From Pseudomonas sp. 5P_3.1_Bac2 (GTDB taxonomy: Bacteria; Pseudomonadota; Gammaproteobacteria; Pseudomonadales; Pseudomonadaceae): a DNA stretch of 64,000 nt. Location: NCBI RefSeq assembly GCF_025465995.1, contig NZ_JANLNY010000006.1:682001-746000 (forward strand). The letters are read 5' to 3'. The position numbers and the translations under genes are program-made. Of this stretch, positions 35,987-44,792 are shown one piece after another; position 1 is the stretch's first letter, and the number at the start of each line of letters is the position of its first letter. The notes beneath the pieces are model-generated. The model saw only the letters and a program-made list of their open reading frames with translations. It was not told the DNA's origin and did no database searches.

Positions 35987-36676
35987 ATGCTTGACGGCTA
36001 CGGCTCGACGATTATCGAGGGCGCCTGGCTTACCCTGACACTGGCGCTGACCAGTATGGCCGTGGCCACCGTGCTCGGCTTGCTCGGTGCGGCGGCGCGG
36101 CTGTCGCCTGTGCGGCCAGTGGCGCTGCTGGGGGAGGTGTATTCCACGGTGGTGCGCGGTATCCCTGATTTGGTGTTGATTCTGCTGATCTTTTACGGCG
36201 GTCAGGATCTAGTTAACCGCGTCGCTCCGTTGCTTGGCTATGAGGACTACATCGACCTCAATCCTTTCGTTGCTGGCGTCTTCACCATGGGCTTTATCTT
36301 TGGTGCCTACCTGTGTGAAACCTTCCGTGGCGCCTTTATGGCCATCCCGGCAGGGCAAGCTGAGGCGGGCGCTGCTTACGGCATGAGTCGTGGCCAGGTG
36401 CTGCGGCGTATTCTGCTGCCACAGATGATTCGCTTCGCCATCCCCGGGTTTACCAATAACTGGCTGGTATTGGCCAAGGCCACGGCCCTGATCTCGGTCG
36501 TGGGCCTGCAAGACATGATGTTCAAGGCGAAGAGCGCCGCCGATGCGACCCATCAGCCGTTCACCTTTTATTTGGCGGTGGCGGCGTTGTACCTGCTGAT
36601 CACCAGTATTTCGCTGTTGCTACTGCGCTTTCTCGAACAGCGCTACTCAGTCGGCACCAAAGCCGTTGAGCTGTAA
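35987..36676 (+). CDS. aotQ: Arginine/ornithine ABC transporter permease 1
   Basis: A 229-residue inner-membrane permease of the HisQ/GlnP group with five helices. The coupling-loop motif for the ATPase appears in GQAEAGAAYGMSRGQVLRRILLPQ. The helix preceding it carries TMGFIFGAYLCETFRGAF. It ends 12 bases before the second permease gene on the same strand, so they form one transcript. GAGGAC lies seven bases before the ATG. Confidence 0.92.
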   Translation: MLDGYGSTIIEGAWLTLTLALTSMAVATVLGLLGAAARLSPVRPVALLGEVYSTVVRGIPDLVLILLIFYGGQDLVNRVAPLLGYEDYIDLNPFVAGVFTMGFIFGAYLCETFRGAFMAIPAGQAEAGAAYGMSRGQVLRRILLPQMIRFAIPGFTNNWLVLAKATALISVVGLQDMMFKAKSAADATHQPFTFYLAVAALYLLITSISLLLLRFLEQRYSVGTKAVEL

Positions 36677-36688
36677 GGGGAGGCGGGG

Positions 36689-37387
36689 ATGATTTTCGAT
36701 TACAACGTGGTCTGGGAAAACCTACCGCTGTACTTAGGCGGGGTGCTCGTGACCCTGAAGCTGCTGCTGATTTCCCTGGCTTGCGGCTTAGCGGTGGCGA
36801 TTCCGCTAGGCCTGATGCGGGTCTCGAAAACGCGCTGGATCAACGGCCTGGCTTGGTTGTACACCTACGTGATTCGCGGCACGCCGATGCTGGTGCAGCT
36901 GTTTTTGATCTATTACGGTCTAGCCCAGTTCGCCTGGGTGCGTGACAGCTTTATGTGGCCGTATTTCTCCAGCGCTACCTTCTGCGCCTGTCTGGCCTTT
37001 GCCATCAACACCAGTGCCTACAGTGCCGAAATCCTTGCCGGCAGCTTAAAAGCCACGCCCCATGGCGAAATCGAGGCGGCCAAGGCCATGGGCATGTCAC
37101 GCCTGCAGCTGTATCGACGCATCCTGCTGCCTTCGGCGCTGCGCCGGGCGCTGCCGCAGTACAGCAACGAAGTGATCATGATGCTGCATACCACGAGCCT
37201 GGCGTCGATCGTGACCCTGATCGACATCACTGGCGCGGCGCGCACGGTCAATTCCCAGTATTACTTGCCGTTTGAGGCCTATATCACCGCAGGGCTGTTC
37301 TATCTGGCGCTGACCTTTATTCTGGTGCGCCTGTTTAAGCTCGCCGAACACCGCTGGTTGGCCTACATGGCCCCGCGTAAAGGTTAA
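36689..37387 (+). CDS. aotM: Arginine/ornithine ABC transporter permease 2
   Basis: A 232-residue permease of the HisM group with the paired EAA-type loop GEIEAAKAMGMSRLQLYRRILLP and the conserved VIRGTPMLVQLFLIYYG. It would form a heterodimer with AotQ. AGGCGGGG precedes the ATG. In P. aeruginosa a gene called aotO lies between aotM and aotP; here only 61 bases separate them, so aotO is absent. Confidence 0.92.
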   Translation: MIFDYNVVWENLPLYLGGVLVTLKLLLISLACGLAVAIPLGLMRVSKTRWINGLAWLYTYVIRGTPMLVQLFLIYYGLAQFAWVRDSFMWPYFSSATFCACLAFAINTSAYSAEILAGSLKATPHGEIEAAKAMGMSRLQLYRRILLPSALRRALPQYSNEVIMMLHTTSLASIVTLIDITGAARTVNSQYYLPFEAYITAGLFYLALTFILVRLFKLAEHRWLAYMAPRKG

Positions 37388-37448
37388 GGCGCCTGCATCT
37401 GCACCAGGCCGAACTGATTAAAGATTGAAGATTAAAGAGAGCCCCTCC

Positions 37449-38213
37449 ATGTACAAGCTTGAAGTGCGCGATCTGCATAAGCGTTATGGCAGCCATGAAG
37501 TGCTTAAAGGCGTATCACTTGAGGCCAAAGCGGGCGACGTGATTAGCATCATCGGCTCCAGCGGCTCGGGTAAAAGCACCTTTTTGCGTTGCATCAACCT
37601 GCTTGAGCAGCCCCACGCCGGCAAAATTTTGCTGAACAACGAAGAGTTAAAGCTGGTTGCCGGCAAAGATGGCGCCTTGCACGCCGCTGATGCCAAGCAA
37701 TTGCAGCGTATGCGCTCGCGTCTGTGCATGGTGTTCCAGCACTTCAACCTGTGGTCGCATATGACGGTGCTGGAAAACGTCATGGAAGCGCCGGTACAGG
37801 TGCTGGGCAAAAGTAAGCGGGAGGCCCAAGAGCGCGCCGAGGATTACCTGAACAAAGTCGGTGTGGCCCACCGCAAAGATGCGTACCCGGCGCATATGAG
37901 CGGTGGTGAGCAGCAGCGTGTGGCCATTGCCCGTGCTTTGGCCATGGAGCCTGAGGTGATGTTGTTCGACGAACCTACCTCGGCGCTGGACCCAGAGCTG
38001 GTCGGCGAAGTCCTGAAGGTCATGCAGGACTTGGCCCATGAAGGCCGCACCATGGTGGTGGTGACCCATGAGATGGGCTTCGCCCGGGAAGTCTCCAACC
38101 AGTTGGTGTTTCTGCATAAAGGCGTGGTTGAGGAGCGTGGCTGCCCGCGCGAGGTTTTGGCCAATCCGCAATGCGACCGGCTCAAGCAGTTCCTCGCTGG
38201 TAGTCTTAAATAA
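37449..38213 (+). CDS. aotP: Arginine/ornithine ABC transporter ATPase
   Basis: A 254-residue ATPase of the HisP type. It has Walker [12 protein letters not shown]-loop [18 protein letters not shown], signature [17 protein letters not shown], Walker [20 protein letters not shown] and switch His in [13 protein letters not shown]. It powers uptake by the AotQM permease. I take the ATG at 37449, preceded by AAAGAGAG, over the ATG at 37425, because the family begins with [13 protein letters not shown]. Confidence 0.94.
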   Translation: MYKLEVRDLHKRYGSHEVLKGVSLEAKAGDVISIIGSSGSGKSTFLRCINLLEQPHAGKILLNNEELKLVAGKDGALHAADAKQLQRMRSRLCMVFQHFNLWSHMTVLENVMEAPVQVLGKSKREAQERAEDYLNKVGVAHRKDAYPAHMSGGEQQRVAIARALAMEPEVMLFDEPTSALDPELVGEVLKVMQDLAHEGRTMVVVTHEMGFAREVSNQLVFLHKGVVEERGCPREVLANPQCDRLKQFLAGSLK

Positions 38214-38262
38214 CTGCCTTTGCGACTATGCCGCACCTGCTTGAGAGCCTAAACTGCCCGCC

Positions 38263-39243
38263 ATGACTGCCCACCGAATTGGCTTTTTGCTTTGGTCGAG
38301 TACCAAACCACTGACTTTGGCCCTGGCCGAAGAAGCCTTGCGTGTCGCCGAGCGCGTGCATCCTGAAGTGACTTACGACTTGCTCTTTCTGCAAGCTGAA
38401 GCCCCTGCGCCCGGCGCCTGGCAACTGCCGGGGGAAAACTGGGTAGGCCAGCTGGAGGGCTGCGATAAGCTGTTTTTGCTCGCCGATGAGCCACCAGGGC
38501 CACTGCCAGCGGCGCTTTCAACTGCGCTGAAACAGTTGGCGCGCAGCGGTTGCATGGTTGGCGGCGTTGCGGCTGGGGTCTATCCGCTGGCGCAGCTGGG
38601 CTTGCTCGATGGCTACCGGGCCTCGGTGCATTGGCGTTGGCAGGATGATTTCAGTGAGCGTTTCCCCAAGGTCATCGCCACCAACCATCTGTTTGATTGG
38701 GATCGCGAGCGCTTTAGCGCCTGCGGCGGCATGGCGGTACTGGATCTGCTGCTAGCCTTGCTGGCCCGTGATCACGGCGCTGAGCTGGCTGGTGCGGTAT
38801 CGGAAGAGCTGGTGGTGGAGCGTATCCGCGAGGGCTGCGAACGCCAGCGCATCCCCCTGCAAAACCGCTTGGGTTCCAGCCATCCCAAGCTGACCCAAGC
38901 GGTGTTGCTGATGGAAGCCAATATCGAAGAGCCACTGACCACCGATGAAATCGCCCAACATGTGTGCGTATCGCGACGACAGTTAGAGCGCATCTTCAAG
39001 CAGTATCTCAACCGTGTACCCAGTCAGTATTACCTAGAGCTGCGTCTGAACAAGGCGCGCCAGCTGTTGATGCAGACCAGTAAGTCGATCATCCAGATTG
39101 GTCTGTCCTGCGGCTTCTCTTCCGGCCCGCATTTCTCCAGTGCCTACCGCAACTTCTTTGGCGCCACGCCACGGGAAGACCGCAATCAGCGGCGTAGCAA
39201 CAATCCCTTCGAACTCACCCCCACTGTGGCCGAACGCGCTTAA
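38263..39243 (+). CDS. argR: ArgR, AraC-family regulator of arginine metabolism
   Basis: A 326-residue regulator with an N-terminal class I glutamine-amidotransferase-like sensing domain (GFLLWSSTKPLTLALAEEAL) and a C-terminal AraC/XylS DNA-binding domain. The two helix-turn-helices include TDEIAQHVCVSRRQLERIFKQ and SIIQIGLSCGFSSGPHFSSAYRN. In Pseudomonas, ArgR (unlike the E. coli repressor) is of this type and controls arginine uptake and catabolism. It ends the aot cluster. Its stop overlaps the stop of the convergent channel gene by three bases. Confidence 0.92.
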   Translation: MTAHRIGFLLWSSTKPLTLALAEEALRVAERVHPEVTYDLLFLQAEAPAPGAWQLPGENWVGQLEGCDKLFLLADEPPGPLPAALSTALKQLARSGCMVGGVAAGVYPLAQLGLLDGYRASVHWRWQDDFSERFPKVIATNHLFDWDRERFSACGGMAVLDLLLALLARDHGAELAGAVSEELVVERIREGCERQRIPLQNRLGSSHPKLTQAVLLMEANIEEPLTTDEIAQHVCVSRRQLERIFKQYLNRVPSQYYLELRLNKARQLLMQTSKSIIQIGLSCGFSSGPHFSSAYRNFFGATPREDRNQRRSNNPFELTPTVAERA

Positions 39244-40073
39244 GCCGAATCTTTTCGCGCAAACAAGGCACTGCCGCAACGCGAGCAAAAGGCTGCGGCC
39301 TGCTCATGTTTGTTTTTTGCGCAGCTCGGGCAGGCATGTTGCTGTTGCTCAGCACCGCGCATGGCGTTGGACAGCTCGGCGGTGAAGATGCCAGTGGGCA
39401 CGGCAATAATCGAATAACCCGTGATCATCACCAAGGTTGACAGGGCCTGGCCTAAGGCGGTGCGCGGCACTATATCGCCGAAGCCGACGGTGGTTAGGGT
39501 CACCACCGCCCAGTAAATCCCGGTGGGGATGCTGGTAAAGCCATGTTCGGGCCCTTCAATCACGTACATCAAGGTGCCAAACACCGTCACCAAGGTGGCG
39601 ATGCAGGCGAAGAACACCACGATCTTCTGCTTGCTGGTGCGCAGCGCCGTGAGCAGAAAGTTGGCCTGGCTCAGGTAGGGGCGCAGCTTGAGGATACGGA
39701 ACACCCGCAACATGCGGATCACCCGGATAATCAGCAGGTACTGCGCGTCGGCATAAAACAAGGCGATGATGCCCGGCAGGATCGCCAATAAGTCGATCAG
39801 GCCAAAAAAACTAAAGGCATAGCGCAGTGGCTTGGGCGAGCAGTACAGGCGCAGCAGGTACTCGATGGCGAAGATCGCGGTAAAGAGCCATTCCAGCGCC
39901 GTCAGCAGGCCGACGTAGCGTTGATGGATGCTGTCGATACTGTCGAGGATCACCACCGCCAAGCTGGCCATGATGGTCAGCAGCAAATAGCGGTCGAAGC
40001 GGGCACCGGCCGGCGTGTCGGTCTGAAAGATAATGACGTACAGGCGTTGGCGTAGTGACTGCGGTGTATCCAT
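39240..40073 (-). CDS. Voltage-sensor potassium channel with C-terminal zinc ribbon
   Basis: A 277-residue six-helix channel. S4 holds a regular arginine ladder (RVIRMLRVFR, Arg117/120/123/126), and the pore contains the selectivity filter TTVGFGD (194-200). The S5-S6 pore and LVMITGYSIIAVPTGIFTAE inner helix are intact. After S6 a short tail carries two Cys pairs (Cys248/251 and Cys263/266 in CPSC and CSRC), a rubredoxin/zinc-ribbon-like knuckle. It should be a tetrameric inner-membrane K+ channel. The ligand or metal role of the ribbon is unknown. Confidence 0.9.
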   Translation of the reverse strand: MDTPQSLRQRLYVIIFQTDTPAGARFDRYLLLTIMASLAVVILDSIDSIHQRYVGLLTALEWLFTAIFAIEYLLRLYCSPKPLRYAFSFFGLIDLLAILPGIIALFYADAQYLLIIRVIRMLRVFRILKLRPYLSQANFLLTALRTSKQKIVVFFACIATLVTVFGTLMYVIEGPEHGFTSIPTGIYWAVVTLTTVGFGDIVPRTALGQALSTLVMITGYSIIAVPTGIFTAELSNAMRGAEQQQHACPSCAKNKHEQAAAFCSRCGSALFARKDSA

Positions 40074-40109
40074 AGTGCATAGGGTTCCTTGTGCTTGGCT
40101 CAGGACAGC

Positions 40110-41399
40110 CTAGTTGCCTGGCGGCGTGGTGTCGGCATCGGCAAGGATCAAGATCGCGCGCAGGTCGTTGACGTTGGTGCGCGTCGGCCCGCTGACGATG
40201 AGCTGCTGCAGTGCGGCGAAATAACCGTAACCATCGTTGTTATCCAGATAAACACGGCTATTCAGCCCCAGGGCTTGGGCGCGGCTGTAGCTGTCGGGCG
40301 TCATCAGCGCGCCTGCGTTATCTTCACTGCCGTCGATACCGTCGGTATCCACTGCCAGGGCATACACGCCAGGCAGACCCTTGAGGCTGTCCGTCAGGCT
40401 CAACAGAAACTCGGCATTACGCCCGCCACGACCCGTGCCGCGTACGGTCACGGTGGTTTCCCCGCCGGAGAGAATCACGCAGGGCGCTGCCATGGGTTGG
40501 CCGTAACGGCGAATCTGCTTGACGATCGCGGCATGCACCTTGGCGACCTCCCGCGACTCGCCTTCCACGTCGCCCAGGATCAAGGTGTTAAAGCCGCCGG
40601 CGCGAGCCGCAGCGGCCGCAGCCTCCAGAGCATCCTGCGGGGTGGCAATCAGCTGATAGTGACTGCGGCTAAGCTGTGGGTCACCAGGCTTGGGCGTTTC
40701 TGCCTCAGGACTATTGAGCCAGTCCGTTACGGCGGCGGGTACTGAGATGGCGTAGCGCTTGAGAATATCCAGTGCCTCTTGGCATGTGCTGGGATCAGCC
40801 ACGCTGGGGCCGGAAGCAATCACGGCTGGATCATCGCCGGGCACATCAGAGATCGCGTAAGTCGTCAGGCTCGCGGGCCAGCAGGCCTTAGCCAGGCGTC
40901 CGCCTTTGATCGCCGACAAGTGTTTGCGCACGCAGTTGATCTCGGCAATGCTGGCGCCGCTTCTGAGCAAGGCTTTATTGATGGCTTGTTTATCCGCCAG
41001 GCCGATCCCTGCTGCGGGTAACGACAGCAGGGCAGAGCCGCCACCAGAGAGCAGCAACATCACCTGATCGCCTTCTTGCAAGTTGCTGACCAGTTGTAGC
41101 ACCTGCTTGGCCACGCGCTGCCCTGCGTCATCGGGGATCGGGTGCGCCGCTTCCACCACGCTAATCTTCTGGCAGTTGGCACCATGGCCATAGCGGGTTA
41201 CCACCACGCCAGTCAGTGGCCCTTGCCAGTGTTGCTCGACCACTTCGGCCATGGCCGCAGCGGCTTTACCGGCGCCGATCACAATCAAGCGCGAGCTGCG
41301 CTCTTGGGGCAGATAGGCTGGCAGCACATGGCGTGGATGGGTGGCCCGCAGGGCGCTGGCGAATAGCTCATCTAACAGTTGCTTCGGATCAAACGACAT
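40110..41399 (-). CDS. Glycerate kinase (MOFRL family)
   Basis: A 429-residue glycerate 2-kinase of the TtuD/GckA type. The N-terminal Rossmann-like domain carries LIVIGAGKAAAAMAEVVE, DQVMLLLSGGGSALL and YAISDVPGDDPAVIASGP. The C-terminal MOFRL domain has CVILSGGETTVTVRGTGRGGRNAEF and DTDGIDGSEDNAGA. It phosphorylates D-glycerate using ATP and feeds lower glycolysis. The usual neighbours (hydroxypyruvate isomerase, tartronate semialdehyde reductase) are absent. GGAG lies five bases before the ATG at 41399; the longer frame upstream lacks a family N-terminus. Confidence 0.9.
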   Translation of the reverse strand: MSFDPKQLLDELFASALRATHPRHVLPAYLPQERSSRLIVIGAGKAAAAMAEVVEQHWQGPLTGVVVTRYGHGANCQKISVVEAAHPIPDDAGQRVAKQVLQLVSNLQEGDQVMLLLSGGGSALLSLPAAGIGLADKQAINKALLRSGASIAEINCVRKHLSAIKGGRLAKACWPASLTTYAISDVPGDDPAVIASGPSVADPSTCQEALDILKRYAISVPAAVTDWLNSPEAETPKPGDPQLSRSHYQLIATPQDALEAAAAAARAGGFNTLILGDVEGESREVAKVHAAIVKQIRRYGQPMAAPCVILSGGETTVTVRGTGRGGRNAEFLLSLTDSLKGLPGVYALAVDTDGIDGSEDNAGALMTPDSYSRAQALGLNSRVYLDNNDGYGYFAALQQLIVSGPTRTNVNDLRAILILADADTTPPGN

Positions 41400-41728
41400 A
41401 GAGTCTCCGCGGTCATAGAGGTGCAGCTTGGTGACTAGCCCAGTGCTGGCAGGGTAAACCGCGCCTAAGCCTTGGGGCAATTAACCGGCATTGGGCCAGC
41501 AATCATGACTGGCGCTGCTAATTACTATTGTTGAGAGTGGCTGGCGGCACGGCGCGGATATTTGCGCCAATGCCCCAGTGTTTAACCGGCGCAGAGGTGT
41601 GCAGCCATGCTAGCCTGCTAAGGCCAGTTGCGCTGTTGTAAAGTGCGGGCCAGTTGGTTGCTGTGTACCTGGTTCGGCTGATCAGCCTTATGCGTTACCG
41701 CTTGACCTTGGGCTTCAGGAGATAAGCC

Positions 41729-42721
41729 GTGAGTGAGCAGTTAATCGACCCCTTTGGGCGGCGTATCACCTACCTACGTTTATCGGTCACTGATCGATGT
41801 GATTTCCGTTGTACCTACTGCATGAGTGAAGACATGCAGTTCGCCCCACGCTCGCAAATCCTCAGTTTGGAAGAGTTGTACAACGTGGCGGACGCTTTTA
41901 TCGGCTTGGGCGTTAAGCGTATTCGCATCACCGGCGGTGAACCGCTGGTGCGTAAGAACCTGCTCAGCCTGCTCAATCGTTTGGGCGCACGTAGCGAGCT
42001 GGAAGACTTAGCCATCACCACCAATGGCTCGCAACTGCACAATCAGGCTCAGCTCCTGCGTGAGGCAGGGGTGAAACGGCTGAATATCAGTCTCGACTCC
42101 CTGCAACGTGAGCGCTTCGCCGCCTTTACCCGGCGCGATCAGTTGACGCAGGTCTTAGCCGGTATTGAAGCCGCGCGCAGTGCCGGCTTTAGCAAAATTA
42201 AGCTTAACAGCGTGGTGCAAAAGGGCCGTAACGACGATGAGGTGATCGAACTCCTGGAGTTCGCCATGGCCCGTGGAATGGACATCAGCTTTATCGAGGA
42301 AATGCCTTTAGGCAGTATCTCCAGTCACCAGCGCGAGCAGACCTTCTGCTCCAGCGATGATGTGCGCCAGTTGATTGAGCAGCGCTACGACTTGGTCCGC
42401 AGCAGTAAGCTCACTGGCGGTCCGTCGCGCTATTGGCAGGTAGTGGGCAGTGCTACCCAGGTCGGTTTTATTTCCCCCCATAGCCATAATTTTTGTGGCG
42501 ACTGCAACCGGGTGCGGGTCACCGCTGAAGGCAAATTGGTGCTGTGCTTAGGCCATGAGAATGCCCTGGATCTGAAGGGCTTAATGCGCCGCTATCCAGG
42601 TGACACTGAGCGTTTGCGTAGCGCCATCGCTGAATCGCTACGGCTGAAGCCTGAACGTCACCACTTTGCCGTGGAGGAACAGGTTCAAGTGCTGCGCTTT
42701 ATGAGCGTGACCGGCGGTTAA
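41729..42721 (+). CDS. moaA: GTP 3',8-cyclase MoaA (molybdenum cofactor)
   Basis: A 330-residue radical-SAM enzyme for the first step of molybdopterin synthesis (GTP to 3',8-cyclo-GTP). The N-terminal cluster is CDFRCTYC (Cys24, Cys28, Cys31). The second 4Fe-4S ligands are in HNFCGDCNRVRVTAEG and the following LVLCLGHE. The C-terminal GG tail (VTGG) is intact. The start is GTG at 41729, preceded by AGGAGA. Other moa genes are not in the window. A terminator follows. Confidence 0.95.
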   Translation: MSEQLIDPFGRRITYLRLSVTDRCDFRCTYCMSEDMQFAPRSQILSLEELYNVADAFIGLGVKRIRITGGEPLVRKNLLSLLNRLGARSELEDLAITTNGSQLHNQAQLLREAGVKRLNISLDSLQRERFAAFTRRDQLTQVLAGIEAARSAGFSKIKLNSVVQKGRNDDEVIELLEFAMARGMDISFIEEMPLGSISSHQREQTFCSSDDVRQLIEQRYDLVRSSKLTGGPSRYWQVVGSATQVGFISPHSHNFCGDCNRVRVTAEGKLVLCLGHENALDLKGLMRRYPGDTERLRSAIAESLRLKPERHHFAVEEQVQVLRFMSVTGG

Positions 42722-42729
42722 ACGAAATA

Positions 42730-42759
42730 AAAAAGGAGCCCATGGTGGCTCCTTTTTTC
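42730..42759. terminator. Bidirectional terminator after moaA
   Basis: AAAAAGGAGCC - CATGGT - GGCTCCTTTTT forms an 11-bp stem rich in A/T at its base, followed by T residues. It serves moaA on one strand and the OmpK/Tsx gene on the other. Confidence 0.85.
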
Positions 42760-42777
42760 TTCGGCAATGAACTGCCC

Positions 42778-43662
42778 TTAGAAGTGGTACTTGACCAAGG
42801 CTTGCACAGCGGTTTGGTTAAAGCTGCCGCCAGAGCCGTCTACCGGCTTGAGGCCGTATTTATTGCGCCACATGTTCAGCTCGGTGCCGACGTAGAGTTT
42901 GCGCTCTTGATTGAACAGCGCCTTGCCTGCGTCCCATTTGATTTGAATCGACGAGCCGATGTTGCTTTGCGTGTTGGCATCGCGCGATGGACTGCGCCAG
43001 TCGATGTAACCGTCGATCAGGAAGCTTTGCTCACCAATGGCGAAGGGGAACGCACCGACCACGGTAAGCTGGGTGGCGTAGCCGTTGCCGACGCTACTGG
43101 CTTGGTAGTCGTGATCGAAGTAGATGTGGTTGTTGATTTTGACCCGGTACAGGTTGGTCTGCAGGTAGTTGAAGCCTGGAACAGCCCAGTCCAAGCCCAG
43201 GCCGTACAGGTAGTTTTCGGTGGTTGGGCCGCCATTGCCTTTCTCATAGGTAAAGGCGGCTTTCACATCCTTGATCGGACCGAAGGACAGGTCTTGACCG
43301 GTCAGCCAACTGAGGCTGACGCGTGGAGAAAACTCCATGTAGTAGAAGTGGCTCTTTTCCTTCACCGACAAGTTGCCGTAGTTGCTGCCACGGGCCTGTA
43401 AGTTGTCGCCGATCACGTAGTCGAAGAAGAAAAACGTATCGCCCCATACCCAGCCGCTGGCGTTTTCCAGGGTGAAGGTGGTTTGCGAGGCGTGTTCTTC
43501 AGCATTGTTGTTCATGCGCTGAAAGTTGTCGCCGTACAGGTAGGTCAGGCTGGTGTCCTGCCACAGCAGATAGTCGTCGGCGAAACTGGCCTCGGCACTG
43601 ACAAAGCCACCGCAAATGGCCAAGGAGTGGGCGAGGTAACGCGGGAGTGGCAAGCGGGTCAT
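42778..43662 (-). CDS. Tsx/OmpK-type outer-membrane channel
   Basis: A 294-residue outer-membrane beta-barrel of the nucleoside-specific channel family. It begins with a signal-like segment and mature DDYLLWQDTSLTYLYGDNFQ. Alternating aromatic/polar strands are typical (FFFFDYVIGD, FYYMEFSPRVSLSWL), and it ends in a terminal Phe (ALVKYHF). The family passes nucleosides or nucleobases. A guanine deaminase gene lies 2 kb away, which fits purine scavenging. AAGGACC precedes the ATG. Other substrates cannot be excluded. Confidence 0.85.
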   Translation of the reverse strand: MTRLPLPRYLAHSLAICGGFVSAEASFADDYLLWQDTSLTYLYGDNFQRMNNNAEEHASQTTFTLENASGWVWGDTFFFFDYVIGDNLQARGSNYGNLSVKEKSHFYYMEFSPRVSLSWLTGQDLSFGPIKDVKAAFTYEKGNGGPTTENYLYGLGLDWAVPGFNYLQTNLYRVKINNHIYFDHDYQASSVGNGYATQLTVVGAFPFAIGEQSFLIDGYIDWRSPSRDANTQSNIGSSIQIKWDAGKALFNQERKLYVGTELNMWRNKYGLKPVDGSGGSFNQTAVQALVKYHF

Positions 43663-43980
43663 TACGGGTCCTTAGTGCAGCTCCATTGCTGAACGCCACG
43701 CCCGTTGTGAGGCGCGGTCACAGTGGTGTAGAGGCGGCTGTGTGGCCGCTCAGAATGGAGTGTTGCGGTGCTGGTGGTTGGCAGTTAAAAGGGAACAGCC
43801 ATACGCCCTAGGTATGGCGCTGCGTACCGGGTTGGCCTGATGCTTACCCCCATACGAAGCCAAGCTGAGCCTGCTGGCAGGCCGAGCCGTGGTCAATTTT
43901 GCGGCGCAAGCTTAAAGGGCTAAGTCCCTGGGGGGAATAGCCAAGAGCAATTACAGGCCCAATGGCACTATTGGCTCTGT
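43663..43980. other. Intergenic region between OmpK and TetR genes
   Basis: This 318-base gap contains one notable inverted repeat: GCCATAC (43798-43804) and GTATGGC (43812-43818) around GCCCTAG. It could be an operator or a hairpin. No promoter or RNA gene is clear. Confidence 0.4.
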
Positions 43981-44667
43981 CTAAGCGATAGCTGCCTTGC
44001 TGCTTGTTTTAACTTTGCCTGAGTCGGCGCTGGCCGGCGCTGTGCGGGTTGCCACTGCACTGGCTGCCACACTGTCCCAGCTCAGCATGATCTGGCTGAT
44101 GGCTGTTTCCAGTACATCGATGGCGACGCCATCGCGGGTCTGAATCGACAGGCCCATCAAGAACGAGACAAAGAGCGACGCAAAGGCGCTGACATTGATG
44201 CTGCTGGGTAAATCGCCCAGATCTACCGCCCGTTGTACGCAGTGCTCAAAGGCTTGGCGGGTGAGGGCGCGTTGTTCAGCGAGCAACTGCTGGATCTGGG
44301 CATGCTCAGGCGAGCAGGCGCTGGCAGAAATCACCATCAAGCAGCCGGCAGGATGATCGCATTCTGTCTGCATCTGCGCGGAGCGGCGCAGCGCCGTCTC
44401 CATCGCCTGGCGCGGTGCTAGCTGGTCATCCCACAGGCTGTCGGCGACATGCCCATGGCTTTTGATGTAGTGCTGCACCACTTCGCGAAACAGCTCTTCT
44501 TTGGAGCCAAACGCCGCATAAAAACTGGGTGCGCTAATGCCACCACCGATATTGGCCTTGAGCATGGCCAGTGAGGTGGAGTCATAGCCGTGCTCCCAAA
44601 ACAGGTGCATAGCCTGTTGCAGCGCGGCTTCACGATCAAAAGTGCGGGGGCGCCCCATCTTCGCCAT
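43981..44667 (-). CDS. TetR-family regulator, BdcR-like
   Basis: A 228-residue repressor with an N-terminal helix-turn-helix (GRPRTFDREAALQQAMHLFW, GISAPSFYAAFGSKEELFREV) and an all-helical ligand domain (TetR_C). Its tail is Ala/Ser/Thr/Lys-rich. It is divergent from an SDR gene resembling E. coli bdcA; the E. coli pair is bdcR-bdcA. Two related operator-like sequences lie between the two genes. GGAGG precedes the ATG. Ligand unknown; electrophile or metabolite control is possible. Confidence 0.85.
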   Translation of the reverse strand: MAKMGRPRTFDREAALQQAMHLFWEHGYDSTSLAMLKANIGGGISAPSFYAAFGSKEELFREVVQHYIKSHGHVADSLWDDQLAPRQAMETALRRSAQMQTECDHPAGCLMVISASACSPEHAQIQQLLAEQRALTRQAFEHCVQRAVDLGDLPSSINVSAFASLFVSFLMGLSIQTRDGVAIDVLETAISQIMLSWDSVAASAVATRTAPASADSGKVKTSSKAAIA

Positions 44668-44687
44668 GGCAAATTCCTCCGATTTAG

Positions 44688-44756
44688 ATACCGATCAGTA
44701 CATAAGTGGTTGACGGCCTCATGCGGCTCTGACTAGATATATACCAAGCAGTATAT
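44688..44756. promoter_or_regulatory. Two related TetR-type operators between the divergent TetR and SDR genes
   Basis: ATACCGATCAGTACAT (44688-44703) and ATACCAAGCAGTATAT (44741-44756) agree at 13 of 16 positions and are 53 bases apart, about five helical turns. ATATAC-N6-GTATAT over the second copy is a perfect inverted repeat. Confidence 0.6.
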
Positions 44757-44792
44757 TTATCAACGGTAGGCATCATAGCAGGAGTTACAGAT

